NCBI GenBank assembly: GCA_965247395.1
Contig: OZ252012.1
Coordinates: 1,240,001 to 1,304,000, forward strand
Direction: 5' to 3'
DNA from: CAYRJD01 sp965247395
GTDB taxonomy: Bacteria > Actinomycetota > Acidimicrobiia > Acidimicrobiales > Poriferisodalaceae
Length of the DNA stretch: 64,000 bases
Shown: positions 8,385 to 17,246 of the stretch, piece by piece
Numbering within the stretch: the first letter of the stretch is position 1
Layout: each line of letters opens with the position of its first letter
The notes under the pieces: model-generated
Seen by the model: only the letters and a program-made list of their open reading frames with translations
What the model was told of the DNA's origin: nothing
Databases searched by the model: none
Made by a program: the position numbers and the translations under genes

Positions 8385-10406
8385 CTAGCGATACAGGCCG
8401 GAACGGCTGTAACTGCGGCCGCGGCCGATCACGTTGACGCTGCGATCTTCAACCTGGCTCTCGTCGATCTTGCTTAAGACCTCGGTCAAGAACCTGCTTG
8501 GCGGGTTGTAAGTGGTCTGCCCGTGGACGATGCGTTGAGTAGCGAAGGTCAGATACAGCCTTTGCTCGGCGCGTGTTATTCCCACATATGCCAGCCGGCG
8601 TTCTTCCTCTAAGTCTTTCGGCTCTGTCATCGAGCGGAAGTGCGGGCTAAGCATTTCCTCTAAGCCGGTATAAAACACCACGGGATACTCAAGCCCCTTG
8701 GCGGCATGCAGCGTCATCAAAGACACCACTCCTCCATCGGGTAACTCGTCGGTGTCGTTCACAAGTGCGATTTGCTCCAGGAACTGATCGCAGGTTTTAA
8801 ACCCGACTGCGGAATCAGCCAACTCTTCCAGGTTTTCCAGCCGGTTATAGGCCTCATCGGTGTCTTCGGCTGACAGCGCTTCGTTGTAGCCAGATTTTTC
8901 AAGCGCTTGCGTTATCACTGCCTGGGGTCCGTCTAGCACAAGTTCTTGCAATTGGTTGAGCAGCTCAACGAACTCGGCAATGCCCTTAGCGGGCTTGCCC
9001 TTCACACCTGCCGCGCTGGCATCTCGTAACGCTTCGCTAAAGGTGATGTCTTGCTGGCGGGCGTGGCTGGCAATTCGCTCTTGGCTGGTCTGGCCGATGC
9101 CGCGCGCTGGCAGGTTCAAAACGCGTTTGACGGCGATGATGTCGGCTGGGTTCACCGCTGCTCGCAGGAACCCCAGAGCATCTCGCACCTCGCGGCGATC
9201 GTAAAACCGGGTGCCACCCACCACCTTGTAAGGCAGTCCTTCTTCTACAAAGATCTCTTCGATGACGCGTGACTGAGCGTTGGAGCGATAGAAGATGGCG
9301 ATATCGCCTGGGGAAATGTCGGTTTCTTCGCAAAGCCTTTGAATCTCACGAGCTACGAAACGAGCTTCGTCATAAGCGTCGTCACCGCAGTAGGTACTGA
9401 TCGGCGCACCGTGTTTGGAGTCGGTCCATAGATTTTTGGAAACTCGCTCAACGTTGTTGGCTATCAAGGCGTTGGCGGCGTCAAGAACCAGTTGCGTTGA
9501 GCGGTAGTTCTGCTCCAGCACGTAGGTAGAGCAGTCCTCGCCGAAGGCGGTGTCGAACCGGTGGATGTTGTCGATATCTGCGCCACGAAACGCATAGATC
9601 GACTGATCACTGTCACCCACCACGAACACATTGCGATGAGCTCGGCCAAGCAAGCTGACCAGTTCGTTTTGAGCAGCGTTTGTGTCTTGGTATTCGTCTA
9701 CCAGGATGTGGGCGAAGGTGGTTTGGTAGTGCTTTAGCACCTCGGAGTTGTGGGTGAGCAGGTTCACCGTCTCGAATAGCAGATCATCGAAGTCCATTGC
9801 GCCGGCGGCCTTTATGCGGAGCTGATACTCCGCATAAACGCTGGCTAGCACCTCGTCTTGCCTGCTTTGCGTGTTGTTGGCCACAAAATCAGCCGATTGC
9901 AGCAGGTTCTTACAGGTAGAGATGCGCTGGTGGATCTTGCGGTAGGGAAACAACTTTTCGTCAAAGTCGAGCTCGCGTACGACGTCACGCACGAGGCGCG
10001 CCGAGTCGGTGTGGTCATAGATCGTGAAGTTGTTTGGGTAGCCCAAACGGTGTGCGTCACGACGCAGCATCTGAACGCAAGCCTTGTGAAAGGTGGAGAT
10101 CCACATGCGTTTCGCTACTGGGCCAACCAACCCAGCGACTCGTTCACGCATCTCATCGGCGGCCTTGTTTGTAAAGGTGATTGCCAGCACCTCATAAGGG
10201 CTTATCTCGTGAGCCTCAATGAGGTAGGCGATGCGGCGAGTTAGCACGCGTGTCTTGCCGGAGCCCGCACCTGCCACTACCAGGGCTGGGCCGTTTTCGT
10301 GAGTAACCGCGGCTAGCTGCGCTCCGTTTAAGCCTGCCAGAATTTTCTCAGCGGAAGGCCGTCCGGTGGAATACTCAGCGGATTGCCCTGCAGCGGCTTG
10401 GGTCAT
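8385..10406 (-). CDS. pcrA: ATP-dependent DNA helicase, UvrD/PcrA family
   Basis: A superfamily 1A 3'-5' helicase. The motifs appear in order: Walker A GAGSGKT (46-52), TFTNKAADEM, the Walker B segment LVDEYQDTNAAQ, VVGDSDQSIYAFRGAD, EQNYRST, then TLHAAKGLEYPVVF and EERRLAYVGITRAEQRLYL. At 673 residues it is a little shorter than many PcrA proteins, with a short basic C-terminal tail. The family unwinds DNA during nucleotide-excision repair and removes stalled complexes; UvrD versus PcrA naming is a matter of lineage. The ATG at 10406 lies 1 bp after the argJ stop, so it is probably translationally coupled to argJ. Confidence 0.93.
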   Translation of the reverse strand: MTQAAAGQSAEYSTGRPSAEKILAGLNGAQLAAVTHENGPALVVAGAGSGKTRVLTRRIAYLIEAHEISPYEVLAITFTNKAADEMRERVAGLVGPVAKRMWISTFHKACVQMLRRDAHRLGYPNNFTIYDHTDSARLVRDVVRELDFDEKLFPYRKIHQRISTCKNLLQSADFVANNTQSRQDEVLASVYAEYQLRIKAAGAMDFDDLLFETVNLLTHNSEVLKHYQTTFAHILVDEYQDTNAAQNELVSLLGRAHRNVFVVGDSDQSIYAFRGADIDNIHRFDTAFGEDCSTYVLEQNYRSTQLVLDAANALIANNVERVSKNLWTDSKHGAPISTYCGDDAYDEARFVAREIQRLCEETDISPGDIAIFYRSNAQSRVIEEIFVEEGLPYKVVGGTRFYDRREVRDALGFLRAAVNPADIIAVKRVLNLPARGIGQTSQERIASHARQQDITFSEALRDASAAGVKGKPAKGIAEFVELLNQLQELVLDGPQAVITQALEKSGYNEALSAEDTDEAYNRLENLEELADSAVGFKTCDQFLEQIALVNDTDELPDGGVVSLMTLHAAKGLEYPVVFYTGLEEMLSPHFRSMTEPKDLEEERRLAYVGITRAEQRLYLTFATQRIVHGQTTYNPPSRFLTEVLSKIDESQVEDRSVNVIGRGRSYSRSGLYR

Positions 10407-10407
10407 G

Positions 10408-11703
10408 TCAGGTCGTGTAGTCCGCGTTTATGCGGATATAGCCGTCGGTGAGATCACAGCCGTAGACGGTAAACGCGGAGGTGCCGGTGCCAAGTGATAC
10501 GTGTATGAGCACCTCTTCTTGGCTTAGGTAATCGGTTAGCTGGCTTAGGGATTCGGGCGGCGCTGGCGCCGGGAACACCTCTTGAGTGCCAAAACGGATG
10601 ACGACCTCATCTTGGTTGATATCAAGATCGTCCTGGCACTTACCCACCGCCATAGCCACACGACCCCAATTGGGGTCGCTGCCATGCACCGCGGTTTTGA
10701 CTAACGGCGAATTGACGATTGCCTTGGCAACTCGCTTGGCTTGTGCTTCGTCACTGGCTTGATCCACCGTTACAACGATCAGGGTTTCGGCGCCCTCACC
10801 ATCGGCGGCTAGCTGGCGCGTGAGGTCGGTGCAAACCTCGGTGAGAGCTGCCTCCAGCTGCTCGGCAGAGACAGGACCGGCCGCGCCAGAAGCCAGCAGT
10901 ACGGCCATGTCGCTAGTGGATGTGTCAGTGTCAATGCTTAGAGCGTTGAAGGTGTGATCAACGACTCGCTTGAACATCTTGTCTAGCTCGCTGGAACCGT
11001 TGGTGTCGCTAGAGCCACCTGACGACTCCGCTGAGCTCAGCGCACCTGGAGAGCTGGCAAGACCGGCAAGATCGGCATCGGTAGTTATTACGGCCAGCAT
11101 CGTGGCCATGTCAGGCTCGATCATCCCGACACCCTTGGCGATGCCTACAACGCGTGCGTTTCCCGCACTTGATTGGCTGGTCTTGGGGTAGGTGTCGGTG
11201 GTCATCATGGCTTGCGCCGCAGCCTTCGCTGAAGTGGTGGTCGCAACGCTGGCGCTGGCTTCTGCAGGGCGTGGCTCTGTGAGATCAAGCTTGTTGAGCG
11301 ACTTGAAATAGCCACGCAACTTCTCCATCGGGTACTGCACACCGATGACACCCGTGGAGCCGACGATCACCTGCGCGGGGTCGCAACCACAGGCCTCAGC
11401 AGCCAACTTTGCTAGCTCTTCAGCGTTAGCGGTGCCTTGCTCGCCGGTCGCGACGTTGGCGTTCTTTGAGACGATCACTACCGCTTGCGCAGTGCCATTG
11501 GCGAGGTTTCTGCGGCTAATTGTCACGCTGGGGCCGCTGAAAATACTCTGGGTAAACACGCCTGTAGCCACGGTTGTTTGGCGTGTGGCTGCCAGCAACA
11601 GCACATCGGTGGTGTCGTCTTTGATGCCGATATTGCCGACGTGCGCTACAAATCCGAGCGGCAGTTCCACCGTATTGAGGGTACGCCCTCTATTCCCATT
11701 CAA
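10408..11703 (-). CDS. argJ: glutamate N-acetyltransferase (ornithine acetyltransferase)
   Basis: Recycles the acetyl group from N-acetylornithine to glutamate in arginine synthesis. The precursor self-cleaves before the threonine of MATML, here Thr201 within KGVGMIEPDMATMLA. VGSTGVIG, DTDTSTSD and SDPNWGR are further family motifs. Just after the cleavage site is a Ser/Gly-rich insertion (about residues 215-240) absent from typical ArgJ. The longest frame starts at a TTG that overlaps the guaA stop by 14 bp; a GTG at 11670 giving VELPLGF is a plausible alternative. No other arginine genes are nearby, so it is an isolated arg gene in a purine/TCA neighbourhood. Confidence 0.95.
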   Translation of the reverse strand: MNGNRGRTLNTVELPLGFVAHVGNIGIKDDTTDVLLLAATRQTTVATGVFTQSIFSGPSVTISRRNLANGTAQAVVIVSKNANVATGEQGTANAEELAKLAAEACGCDPAQVIVGSTGVIGVQYPMEKLRGYFKSLNKLDLTEPRPAEASASVATTTSAKAAAQAMMTTDTYPKTSQSSAGNARVVGIAKGVGMIEPDMATMLAVITTDADLAGLASSPGALSSAESSGGSSDTNGSSELDKMFKRVVDHTFNALSIDTDTSTSDMAVLLASGAAGPVSAEQLEAALTEVCTDLTRQLAADGEGAETLIVVTVDQASDEAQAKRVAKAIVNSPLVKTAVHGSDPNWGRVAMAVGKCQDDLDINQDEVVIRFGTQEVFPAPAPPESLSQLTDYLSQEEVLIHVSLGTGTSAFTVYGCDLTDGYIRINADYTT

Positions 11704-13312
11704 TAGTGCCGGGTGGCTTCGATGTGATGTCGTAGACCACGCGATTGACGCCGGCTACCTCGCTGATGATGCGAGACGAAATGCGTTCAAGCAGATCATG
11801 GTCTAGGCGCGCCCAATCGGCGGTCATGGCGTCTTCGCTGGTCACCGCTCGCACAATTACAGGGCGGTCATAAGTGCGCTCGTCACCCATCACGCCGACA
11901 GTACGGATGTCCGCCAGCACGGCAAACGCTTGCCAAATCTCGCGCTCTAAACCTGCCTCAGTTATCTCAGAGCGCACGATGACGTCGGCTGCTCGCACAA
12001 TCTCGACCGAGCTAGGTGTTACCTCTCCCACGATGCGAACGGCCAGCCCTGGTCCTGGGAAGGGCTGGCGCCACACAATCTCATCGGGCAAGCCAAGCTG
12101 TGACCCCACCGCTCGCACCTCGTCCTTGAACAGGTGCCGCAGCGGTTCCACCACGTCGAAGGTGATGTCATCGGGCAAGCCGCCCACGTTGTGGTGGCTC
12201 TTGATCTTGGCGGCCTGTGGTGAGCCAGATTCGATTACGTCTGGATAAAGAGTGCCTTGCACTAGGAACTCGGCGTCGCCGGCCGTGGCTGCCGCGCGTT
12301 CAAACACTCGTACAAACTTCTCACCGATGATCTTGCGCTTTTGCTCAGGGTCGGTAACGCCAACCAGCGCTTCGAAGAACTCATCGGTGGCGTCCACGTG
12401 AATTAGCTCGATATCGGATGTGCGCCCAAAGGTTTCGATCACCTGTTTGGATTCGTCGGCTCTTAGCAAACCGGTGTTTACGAATACGCAGGTCAGCTGA
12501 TCTCCGATTGCGCGTTGCACCAGAGCGGCCGCCACCGCAGAATCAACGCCGCCCGATAGGCCACAGATAGCTCGCTGATCTCCCACCTGCGCCTGCACCT
12601 CGGCCACGGCTTGATCAATGACATTGGCAGTGGTCCAGTCACGTGGGCAGTTCGCCACATCATGCAAGAACCGCTCTAGTAGGTCTTGCCCGCCCTGGGT
12701 GTGTGCCACCTCGGGGTGATGCTGTACGCCAAAAATGGAGCGGGCGCGATTTTCGATAACGCAAGCCGGAGCTTCGGAGGTCGTGGCGGTTATTTCAAAC
12801 CCGGCGGGAGGCTCACTGACCGAATCGAAATGCGACATCCATACCGTGGTAGCGGTCGCAGAGCCAGCAGTGCCAGCCGCAGGGTCGGTTGCAGTGCCGG
12901 TTGAGCTACCGGGTCCAAACAGGAGCGAAGAGTTGGAGTTGCGTAATAGCTGTGTTGCGCCGTATTCGCCTCGCTCGTTGCGACCGACGGTGCCACCCAA
13001 CTCTTGTGCGATCAGCTGAGCTCCATAACAAATCCCCAAGATGGGCACGCCTAATTCAAAGATCCCGTGGTCAATGCCTGGAGCGTTCGGCACATGTACC
13101 GACGCTGGACCACCCGACAACACGATGGCTGATGGGCTCATCCCAGCTAGCTCTGCAGCGGAAATATCGTGCGGAACTATCTCGCTGTACACACCCGCCT
13201 CGCGGACGCGGCGAGCTATCAGCTGCGCATATTGGGCGCCAAAATCCAACACCAATACTGCACTGTTTGCGCTGGATTCGGACGACTGAACGCCTGGCTT
13301 GGAATCGTTCAT
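11690..13312 (-). CDS. guaA: GMP synthase (glutamine-hydrolysing)
   Basis: Converts XMP to GMP with glutamine and ATP. The N-terminal class I amidotransferase domain has Cys95 in GICYGAQL and the HHPEV histidine-glutamate pair; the ATP-pyrophosphatase domain has the P-loop LSGGVDSAV, then GTLYPDVIES and the C-terminal dimerisation domain ending KPPGTIEWE. A Gly/Ser/Thr/Ala-rich insertion of about 25 residues occurs in the amidotransferase domain (around residues 133-157), before the conserved WMSHFDSV. The N-terminal ~15 residues are a Ser-rich lead. Start ATG at 13312; it ends within the start region of argJ. Confidence 0.97.
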   Translation of the reverse strand: MNDSKPGVQSSESSANSAVLVLDFGAQYAQLIARRVREAGVYSEIVPHDISAAELAGMSPSAIVLSGGPASVHVPNAPGIDHGIFELGVPILGICYGAQLIAQELGGTVGRNERGEYGATQLLRNSNSSLLFGPGSSTGTATDPAAGTAGSATATTVWMSHFDSVSEPPAGFEITATTSEAPACVIENRARSIFGVQHHPEVAHTQGGQDLLERFLHDVANCPRDWTTANVIDQAVAEVQAQVGDQRAICGLSGGVDSAVAAALVQRAIGDQLTCVFVNTGLLRADESKQVIETFGRTSDIELIHVDATDEFFEALVGVTDPEQKRKIIGEKFVRVFERAAATAGDAEFLVQGTLYPDVIESGSPQAAKIKSHHNVGGLPDDITFDVVEPLRHLFKDEVRAVGSQLGLPDEIVWRQPFPGPGLAVRIVGEVTPSSVEIVRAADVIVRSEITEAGLEREIWQAFAVLADIRTVGVMGDERTYDRPVIVRAVTSEDAMTADWARLDHDLLERISSRIISEVAGVNRVVYDITSKPPGTIEWE

Positions 13313-13337
13313 AGAGATGTCGACATGCTGCGCAGCA

Positions 13338-13359
13338 GCAACTTGTCTAGCAAAGTTGC
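13338..13359 (-). terminator. hairpin downstream of groEL
   Basis: In the 73-bp spacer between the groEL stop and the guaA start, GCAACTT - 8 nt - AAGTTGC forms a 7-bp stem, immediately followed in transcript order by the 12-bp palindrome TGCTGCGCAGCA (13326-13337). There is no clear U-tract. It probably terminates or attenuates the heat-shock transcript before guaA. Confidence 0.45.
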
Positions 13360-13385
13360 CAGCAGGGCTTGCTACGCAAACACCT

Positions 13386-15026
13386 CTACATCATTCCCGG
13401 CATGCCCCCCATGCCCCCGCCCATTGCGGCGGCAGCGGCTGCAGCGTTGTCGTCTTCGGGCTTGTCGGTAATCAGCGTCTCGGTCGTTAGCAACAACGCA
13501 GCAATGGAAGCTGCGTTTTGCAGGGCCGCACGTGTCACCTTGGCCGGGTCGATCACGCCAGCGTTCACGAGGTCTTCGTTTTCGCCGGTGTCGACGTTGA
13601 AGCCCATGTTGCCCGTACCTGCCTCAACGGCTTGCACGACTACCGCGCCTTCATAACCCGCGTTCTGGGCAATCTGGCGTGTCGGAGCATCAAGCGCTTT
13701 GAACACCATGTCGGCGCCGGTCTTTTCATCGTCACGCAGCTTGAGCTTGGAGATGGCAGCACGCGAACGCAGCAGCGCAGTGCCGCCGCCGGGCACGATG
13801 CCTTCTTCGATAGCGGCACGCGTAGCAGACACGGCATCTTCGATGCGATGCTTCTTTTCCTTTAGCTCCACTTCGGTGGCAGCGCCTACTTGAATCACGG
13901 CAACACCGCCAGCCAGCTTGGCTAGCCGCTCTTGCAGCTTTTCGCTATCCCAGTCGGAGTCGGTGTCTTCTATCTCACGCTTGATCTGAGTAATGCGAGC
14001 CTCAACGTCGGCCTTCTTGCCGCCGCCTTCAACGATGGTGGTCTCGTCCTTGGTGATGATCACCTTACGAGCCGTGCCGAGCAGATCGACCGTGGTGTTG
14101 TCAAGCTTGAGGCCGACCTCTTCGGAGATCACCTCGCCGCCGGTCAGGATCGCCATGTCGGCCAGCATTGCCTTGCGACGTTCGCCAAAACCTGGTGCCT
14201 TCACAGCAACCGATGTGAATGTGCCACGAATCTTGTTGACCACCAGCGTCGCAAGCGCTTCGCCGTCGACATCTTCGGCGATGATTAGCAAAACCTTGCC
14301 GGTCTGCATCACCTTTTCTAGAACTGGCACCAACTCTTGCACCGAGCTGATCTTGCCGTTTACAAACAACAACAGCGGATCATCCAGCACAGCTTCTTGA
14401 CGATCGACGTCAGTTACGAAATATGGCGACAAGAAGCCCTTGTCAAATTGCATGCCCTCTGTGAATTCGATATCCACACCAAACGTGTTTGACTCTTCCA
14501 CTGAGATCACGCCGTCTTTGCCGACCTTGTCGAATGCTTCAGCGAGAATCGCTCCGATGGCTGGATCGGCAGATGAGATACCAGCTACTGAGGCGATCTT
14601 GTCTTTGTCTGACGACACATCTTCGGACATCGCACTGATGTCTTTGACCGCTGCTGCCACGGCTGCTTCGATACCGCGCTTAAGCGACATCGGGTTGGCG
14701 CCAGCGGCAACGTTTCGTAGGCCTTCATGCACCAACGCCTGCGCCAGCACCGTGGCGGTAGTAGTGCCGTCACCGGCGACGTCGTTGGTTTTGGTCGCTA
14801 CTTCTTTTACAAGCTGAGCGCCCATGTTTTCAAACGGGTCGTCTAGATCGATTTCGCGTGCAATGCTGACTCCGTCGTTAGTGATGGTGGGAGCGCCGAA
14901 AGACTTCTCCAGCACCACGTTGCGGCCTTTGGGGCCAAGCGTCACCTTTACGGCGTTTGCCAGTTGGTTGACACCTGCTTCAAGGCTGCGACGAGCCTCT
15001 TCGCTGTATTTCAGGATCTTCGTCAT
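13386..15026 (-). CDS. groEL: chaperonin GroEL (60 kDa)
   Basis: Subunit of the ATP-dependent folding chamber that works with GroES. The N-terminus KYSEEARRSLEAGVN, the ATP-site segments TLGPKGRNVVL and AGDGTTTATVLA, and the C-terminal GGMGGMPGMM tail are diagnostic. The Gly/Met tail is the type expected for the folding-active copy rather than the His-rich second copy of some actinobacteria. It follows groES by 49 bp, and both are presumably controlled by the CIRCE element upstream of groES. Confidence 0.98.
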   Translation of the reverse strand: MTKILKYSEEARRSLEAGVNQLANAVKVTLGPKGRNVVLEKSFGAPTITNDGVSIAREIDLDDPFENMGAQLVKEVATKTNDVAGDGTTTATVLAQALVHEGLRNVAAGANPMSLKRGIEAAVAAAVKDISAMSEDVSSDKDKIASVAGISSADPAIGAILAEAFDKVGKDGVISVEESNTFGVDIEFTEGMQFDKGFLSPYFVTDVDRQEAVLDDPLLLFVNGKISSVQELVPVLEKVMQTGKVLLIIAEDVDGEALATLVVNKIRGTFTSVAVKAPGFGERRKAMLADMAILTGGEVISEEVGLKLDNTTVDLLGTARKVIITKDETTIVEGGGKKADVEARITQIKREIEDTDSDWDSEKLQERLAKLAGGVAVIQVGAATEVELKEKKHRIEDAVSATRAAIEEGIVPGGGTALLRSRAAISKLKLRDDEKTGADMVFKALDAPTRQIAQNAGYEGAVVVQAVEAGTGNMGFNVDTGENEDLVNAGVIDPAKVTRAALQNAASIAALLLTTETLITDKPEDDNAAAAAAAMGGGMGGMPGMM

Positions 15027-15075
15027 AGGTTTTGTGTGCCCTCTCTAGGTATTTCGAGACTTAGTTGCTTGCGCT

Positions 15076-15366
15076 TTAGGCGACGATGGCCAGCACATCG
15101 CGTGCGCTGAGAATGAGCAGATCTTCACCCGCCACTGTGATTTCGGTGCCGCCGTACTTGCTGTAGACGACGGTGTCACCCTTGGCGACATCGACGGGAA
15201 TTATTTCGCCGGTCGTATCGGAGCGCTTGCCCGGACCTACCGCTAAAACCTCGCCCTGCTGGGGCTTTTCCTGGGCTGTGTCGGGGATGACCAGGCCGCT
15301 AGAGGTGGTCTCTTCGGCGTCACCGGGGCGGACAACAATACGGTCTTCAAGAGGCTTGAGATTCAT
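15076..15366 (-). CDS. groES: co-chaperonin GroES (10 kDa)
   Basis: Forms the heptameric lid of GroEL. The 96-residue protein shows LKPLEDRIVVRPG at the start, the mobile loop containing SSGLVIPD that contacts GroEL, and GDTVVYSKYGGTE near the end. It is first in the groES-groEL unit; the 168-bp upstream spacer to tsaD contains a CIRCE operator, so heat-shock regulation by HrcA is expected. Confidence 0.98.
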   Translation of the reverse strand: MNLKPLEDRIVVRPGDAEETTSSGLVIPDTAQEKPQQGEVLAVGPGKRSDTTGEIIPVDVAKGDTVVYSKYGGTEITVAGEDLLILSARDVLAIVA

Positions 15367-15444
15367 TAGCGCGGATGCTCCCTGCTGTTCAAATTTTGGT
15401 CAGGCGGCCGTGCCGCATTAGTGAGAAATGCCTGGGTTAGCGGA

Positions 15445-15471
15445 TTAGCACTCTCCACAGGCGAGTGCTAA
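15445..15471. promoter_or_regulatory. CIRCE operator (HrcA binding site)
   Basis: The sequence is TTAGCACTC - 9 nt - GAGTGCTAA, an exact match to the CIRCE consensus. The inverted repeat extends three further base pairs on each side (GGA/TCC), giving 12-bp arms. It lies 79 bp upstream of the groES start codon. HrcA repressor binding here would give heat-inducible groESL expression; hrcA itself is not in the window. Confidence 0.96.
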
Positions 15472-15534
15472 TCCTAAGGGCAGACCCTGTTAGCCACAAC
15501 CGTTAACCGCAAGCGCGATTTAGCACAGGGTGCG

Positions 15535-16596
15535 CTAAACAAAATCGAGTTTGAGGCTTGGGTCGGCGCCGAGATCTAGCGGTGAGGGTCCATCTTGGGC
15601 TAGCCGCCACCAAGCCGTCGCAGCGACCATGGCCGCGTTGTCAGTGCACATGGCGCGAGACGGCAGGTGAACGGAGATGCCTTGCTCGGCGCAGGCTTGG
15701 GTTAGTTGTTCTCGCAGGGAGCGGTTGGCCGCTACTCCCCCGGCCAAGCAAATTCCGCTGGCGCCGACCTCTAGGGCTGCTCGCATGGACTTCTTGATGA
15801 GCACGTCGGTAACGCTGGCTTGGAATGATGCGGCCATGTCGGCGGTGCCGACCTCACGATGTTTGCGAACATGATTGATGACGGCGGTCTTTAGGCCTGA
15901 GAAAGAGAAGTCGAAGCTGTTGTGCATCAGCGCCCGCGGGAGTGGCACGGCTTTCGGATCTCCCTCGCTGCTAAGCCTGTCAATGGCAGGGCCGCCGGGA
16001 TAGCCGAGCCCGAGATAACGAGCCACCTTGTCAAACGCTTCACCCGCGGCGTCATCCAGCGTGGCTCCGAGCAGCCGGTACTTACCGTGATCGATGAACT
16101 CAATCAGCATCGTGTGTCCCCCGCTTACCAGCAGAACCACCAGCGGAAACTCCAGCTCACTATCTGCTTCGTCGAGCAGAGCCGCGTACAAGTGCGCCTC
16201 ATGGTGATTGATCCCAATAAATGGCACATCCCAAACCAGAGAAAAGGCCTTGGCGGCTGAGATGCCGATAAGCAGGCTGCCGATCAAGCCCGGTCCGTGG
16301 GTAACCGCTACGGCGTCTATATCTCCTATAGGGCCATCTATTGGGCCTTCTATGGAGCCTTCTTTTTGGCCTTCTATTGGGCCGTTGCTTTTTAGTCCGG
16401 CCTCTTCTAGCGCTTGCGCCACTACCGGGGCAATAAGTGACTCGTGCGCTCGGCCGGCGATCTCGGGCACGACTCCGCCGTAGCGGGCATGCAGATCGAC
16501 CTGACTGGAGACAACGTTGGAGCGAATCAAGCGGCCGTCGGTCACTACCGCTGCGGCGGTTTCATCGCAGGAGGTTTCGATTCCGAGAATGTTCAT
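15535..16596 (-). CDS. tsaD: tRNA N6-adenosine threonylcarbamoyltransferase
   Basis: Transfers the threonylcarbamoyl group to A37 of ANN-decoding tRNAs (t6A), together with TsaB and TsaE encoded just upstream. Diagnostic features are GIETSCDETA, the metal-binding INHHEAHLYAA, VSGGHT, FDFSFSGLKTA and CLAGGVAANR. A hydrophilic insertion with repeated GPIEG/GPIDG tetrapeptides (about residues 71-91) is encoded by a degenerate 12-bp tandem repeat at 16327-16386. It overlaps rimI by 4 bp (ATGA), indicating translational coupling. Confidence 0.97.
   Translation of the reverse strand: MNILGIETSCDETAAAVVTDGRLIRSNVVSSQVDLHARYGGVVPEIAGRAHESLIAPVVAQALEEAGLKSNGPIEGQKEGSIEGPIDGPIGDIDAVAVTHGPGLIGSLLIGISAAKAFSLVWDVPFIGINHHEAHLYAALLDEADSELEFPLVVLLVSGGHTMLIEFIDHGKYRLLGATLDDAAGEAFDKVARYLGLGYPGGPAIDRLSSEGDPKAVPLPRALMHNSFDFSFSGLKTAVINHVRKHREVGTADMAASFQASVTDVLIKKSMRAALEVGASGICLAGGVAANRSLREQLTQACAEQGISVHLPSRAMCTDNAAMVAATAWWRLAQDGPSPLDLGADPSLKLDFV
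16327..16386. repeat. 12-bp degenerate tandem repeat inside tsaD
   Basis: Five successive 12-bp units resembling TATTGGGCCTTC encode the repeated four-residue pattern (G-P-I-E/D and variants) on the minus strand. The period is exact although the units differ at several positions, so the reading frame is kept. Confidence 0.8.
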
Positions 16597-17246
16597 GCGG
16601 AGGCTGTTCTTGTGGTAGCGGGCGAGACAGCGGTGCTGCCTTTAGCAATGTTTTGCAGACGCTCTCCGTGTTTGGCGTTGTTGATGTCGTGGCACCACAT
16701 CACGATGGCGTCTTCACGCTTTTGACCGGGACGACCGCGGTAATAGCTAGCTCTGGTACCCACAGGCGCGTAACCAAATTTGGAATAAAGCCGTTGCGCT
16801 ATGAGGTTGGAGGCTCTCACCTCCAAGGTCATGTGCTGTATTGCGGCTATGTCCTCACCAACTGGGTCTGGGCCGGGCAAGCGTTTGTTTCGGACGGCTT
16901 GATGCAATGCCAACAGCAATACCGAACCGACACCTTGGTTTTGCGTACTCGGATCTACAGCCAGCGAAGCGATGTGTCCTTCGCCAGCGACCGCAATCAA
17001 ACCCACGTAGCCGATCACGGTTCTGCGGTCACGCGCTACTAGATAAAGGCGATTTCTAGGTTGGCTTAGCTCATCTAGGTAAAGCGACTTTGACCACGGC
17101 CGCTGGTATACGGCTCGATCGATTTGTAAGACGGCTCGCAAATGAGAGCGACGCATCTGCTCGACCACTAACTCAACCACCGAGGAGCCAGCTGGTTGGG
17201 TGCCTGAGGTGGCGGCGGTATTTGACGCTTTTGGCAAGCCGGTCAT
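16593..17246 (-). CDS. rimI: GNAT-family N-acetyltransferase, probable ribosomal-protein S18 alanine acetyltransferase
   Basis: A GNAT acetyltransferase: the acetyl-CoA-binding segment reads VDPSTQNQGVGSVLL and the late LEVRASNLIAQRLYSKFGY motif is typical of RimI. Placement between tsaB and tsaD, with 4-bp ATGA overlaps on both sides, is the standard location of rimI in actinobacteria; the inference that it acetylates the S18 N-terminus rests on this context and family. At 217 residues it is longer than the usual ~150, with a Ser/Thr/Ala-rich N-terminal lead and a C-terminal Thr/Ala tail. Confidence 0.88.
   Translation of the reverse strand: MTGLPKASNTAATSGTQPAGSSVVELVVEQMRRSHLRAVLQIDRAVYQRPWSKSLYLDELSQPRNRLYLVARDRRTVIGYVGLIAVAGEGHIASLAVDPSTQNQGVGSVLLLALHQAVRNKRLPGPDPVGEDIAAIQHMTLEVRASNLIAQRLYSKFGYAPVGTRASYYRGRPGQKREDAIVMWCHDINNAKHGERLQNIAKGSTAVSPATTRTASA

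Noticed and set aside
16437..17042. 201-codon plus-strand frame over rimI/tsaD
   Set aside because: Antisense shadow of two well-supported genes; Arg-rich with no family resemblance.
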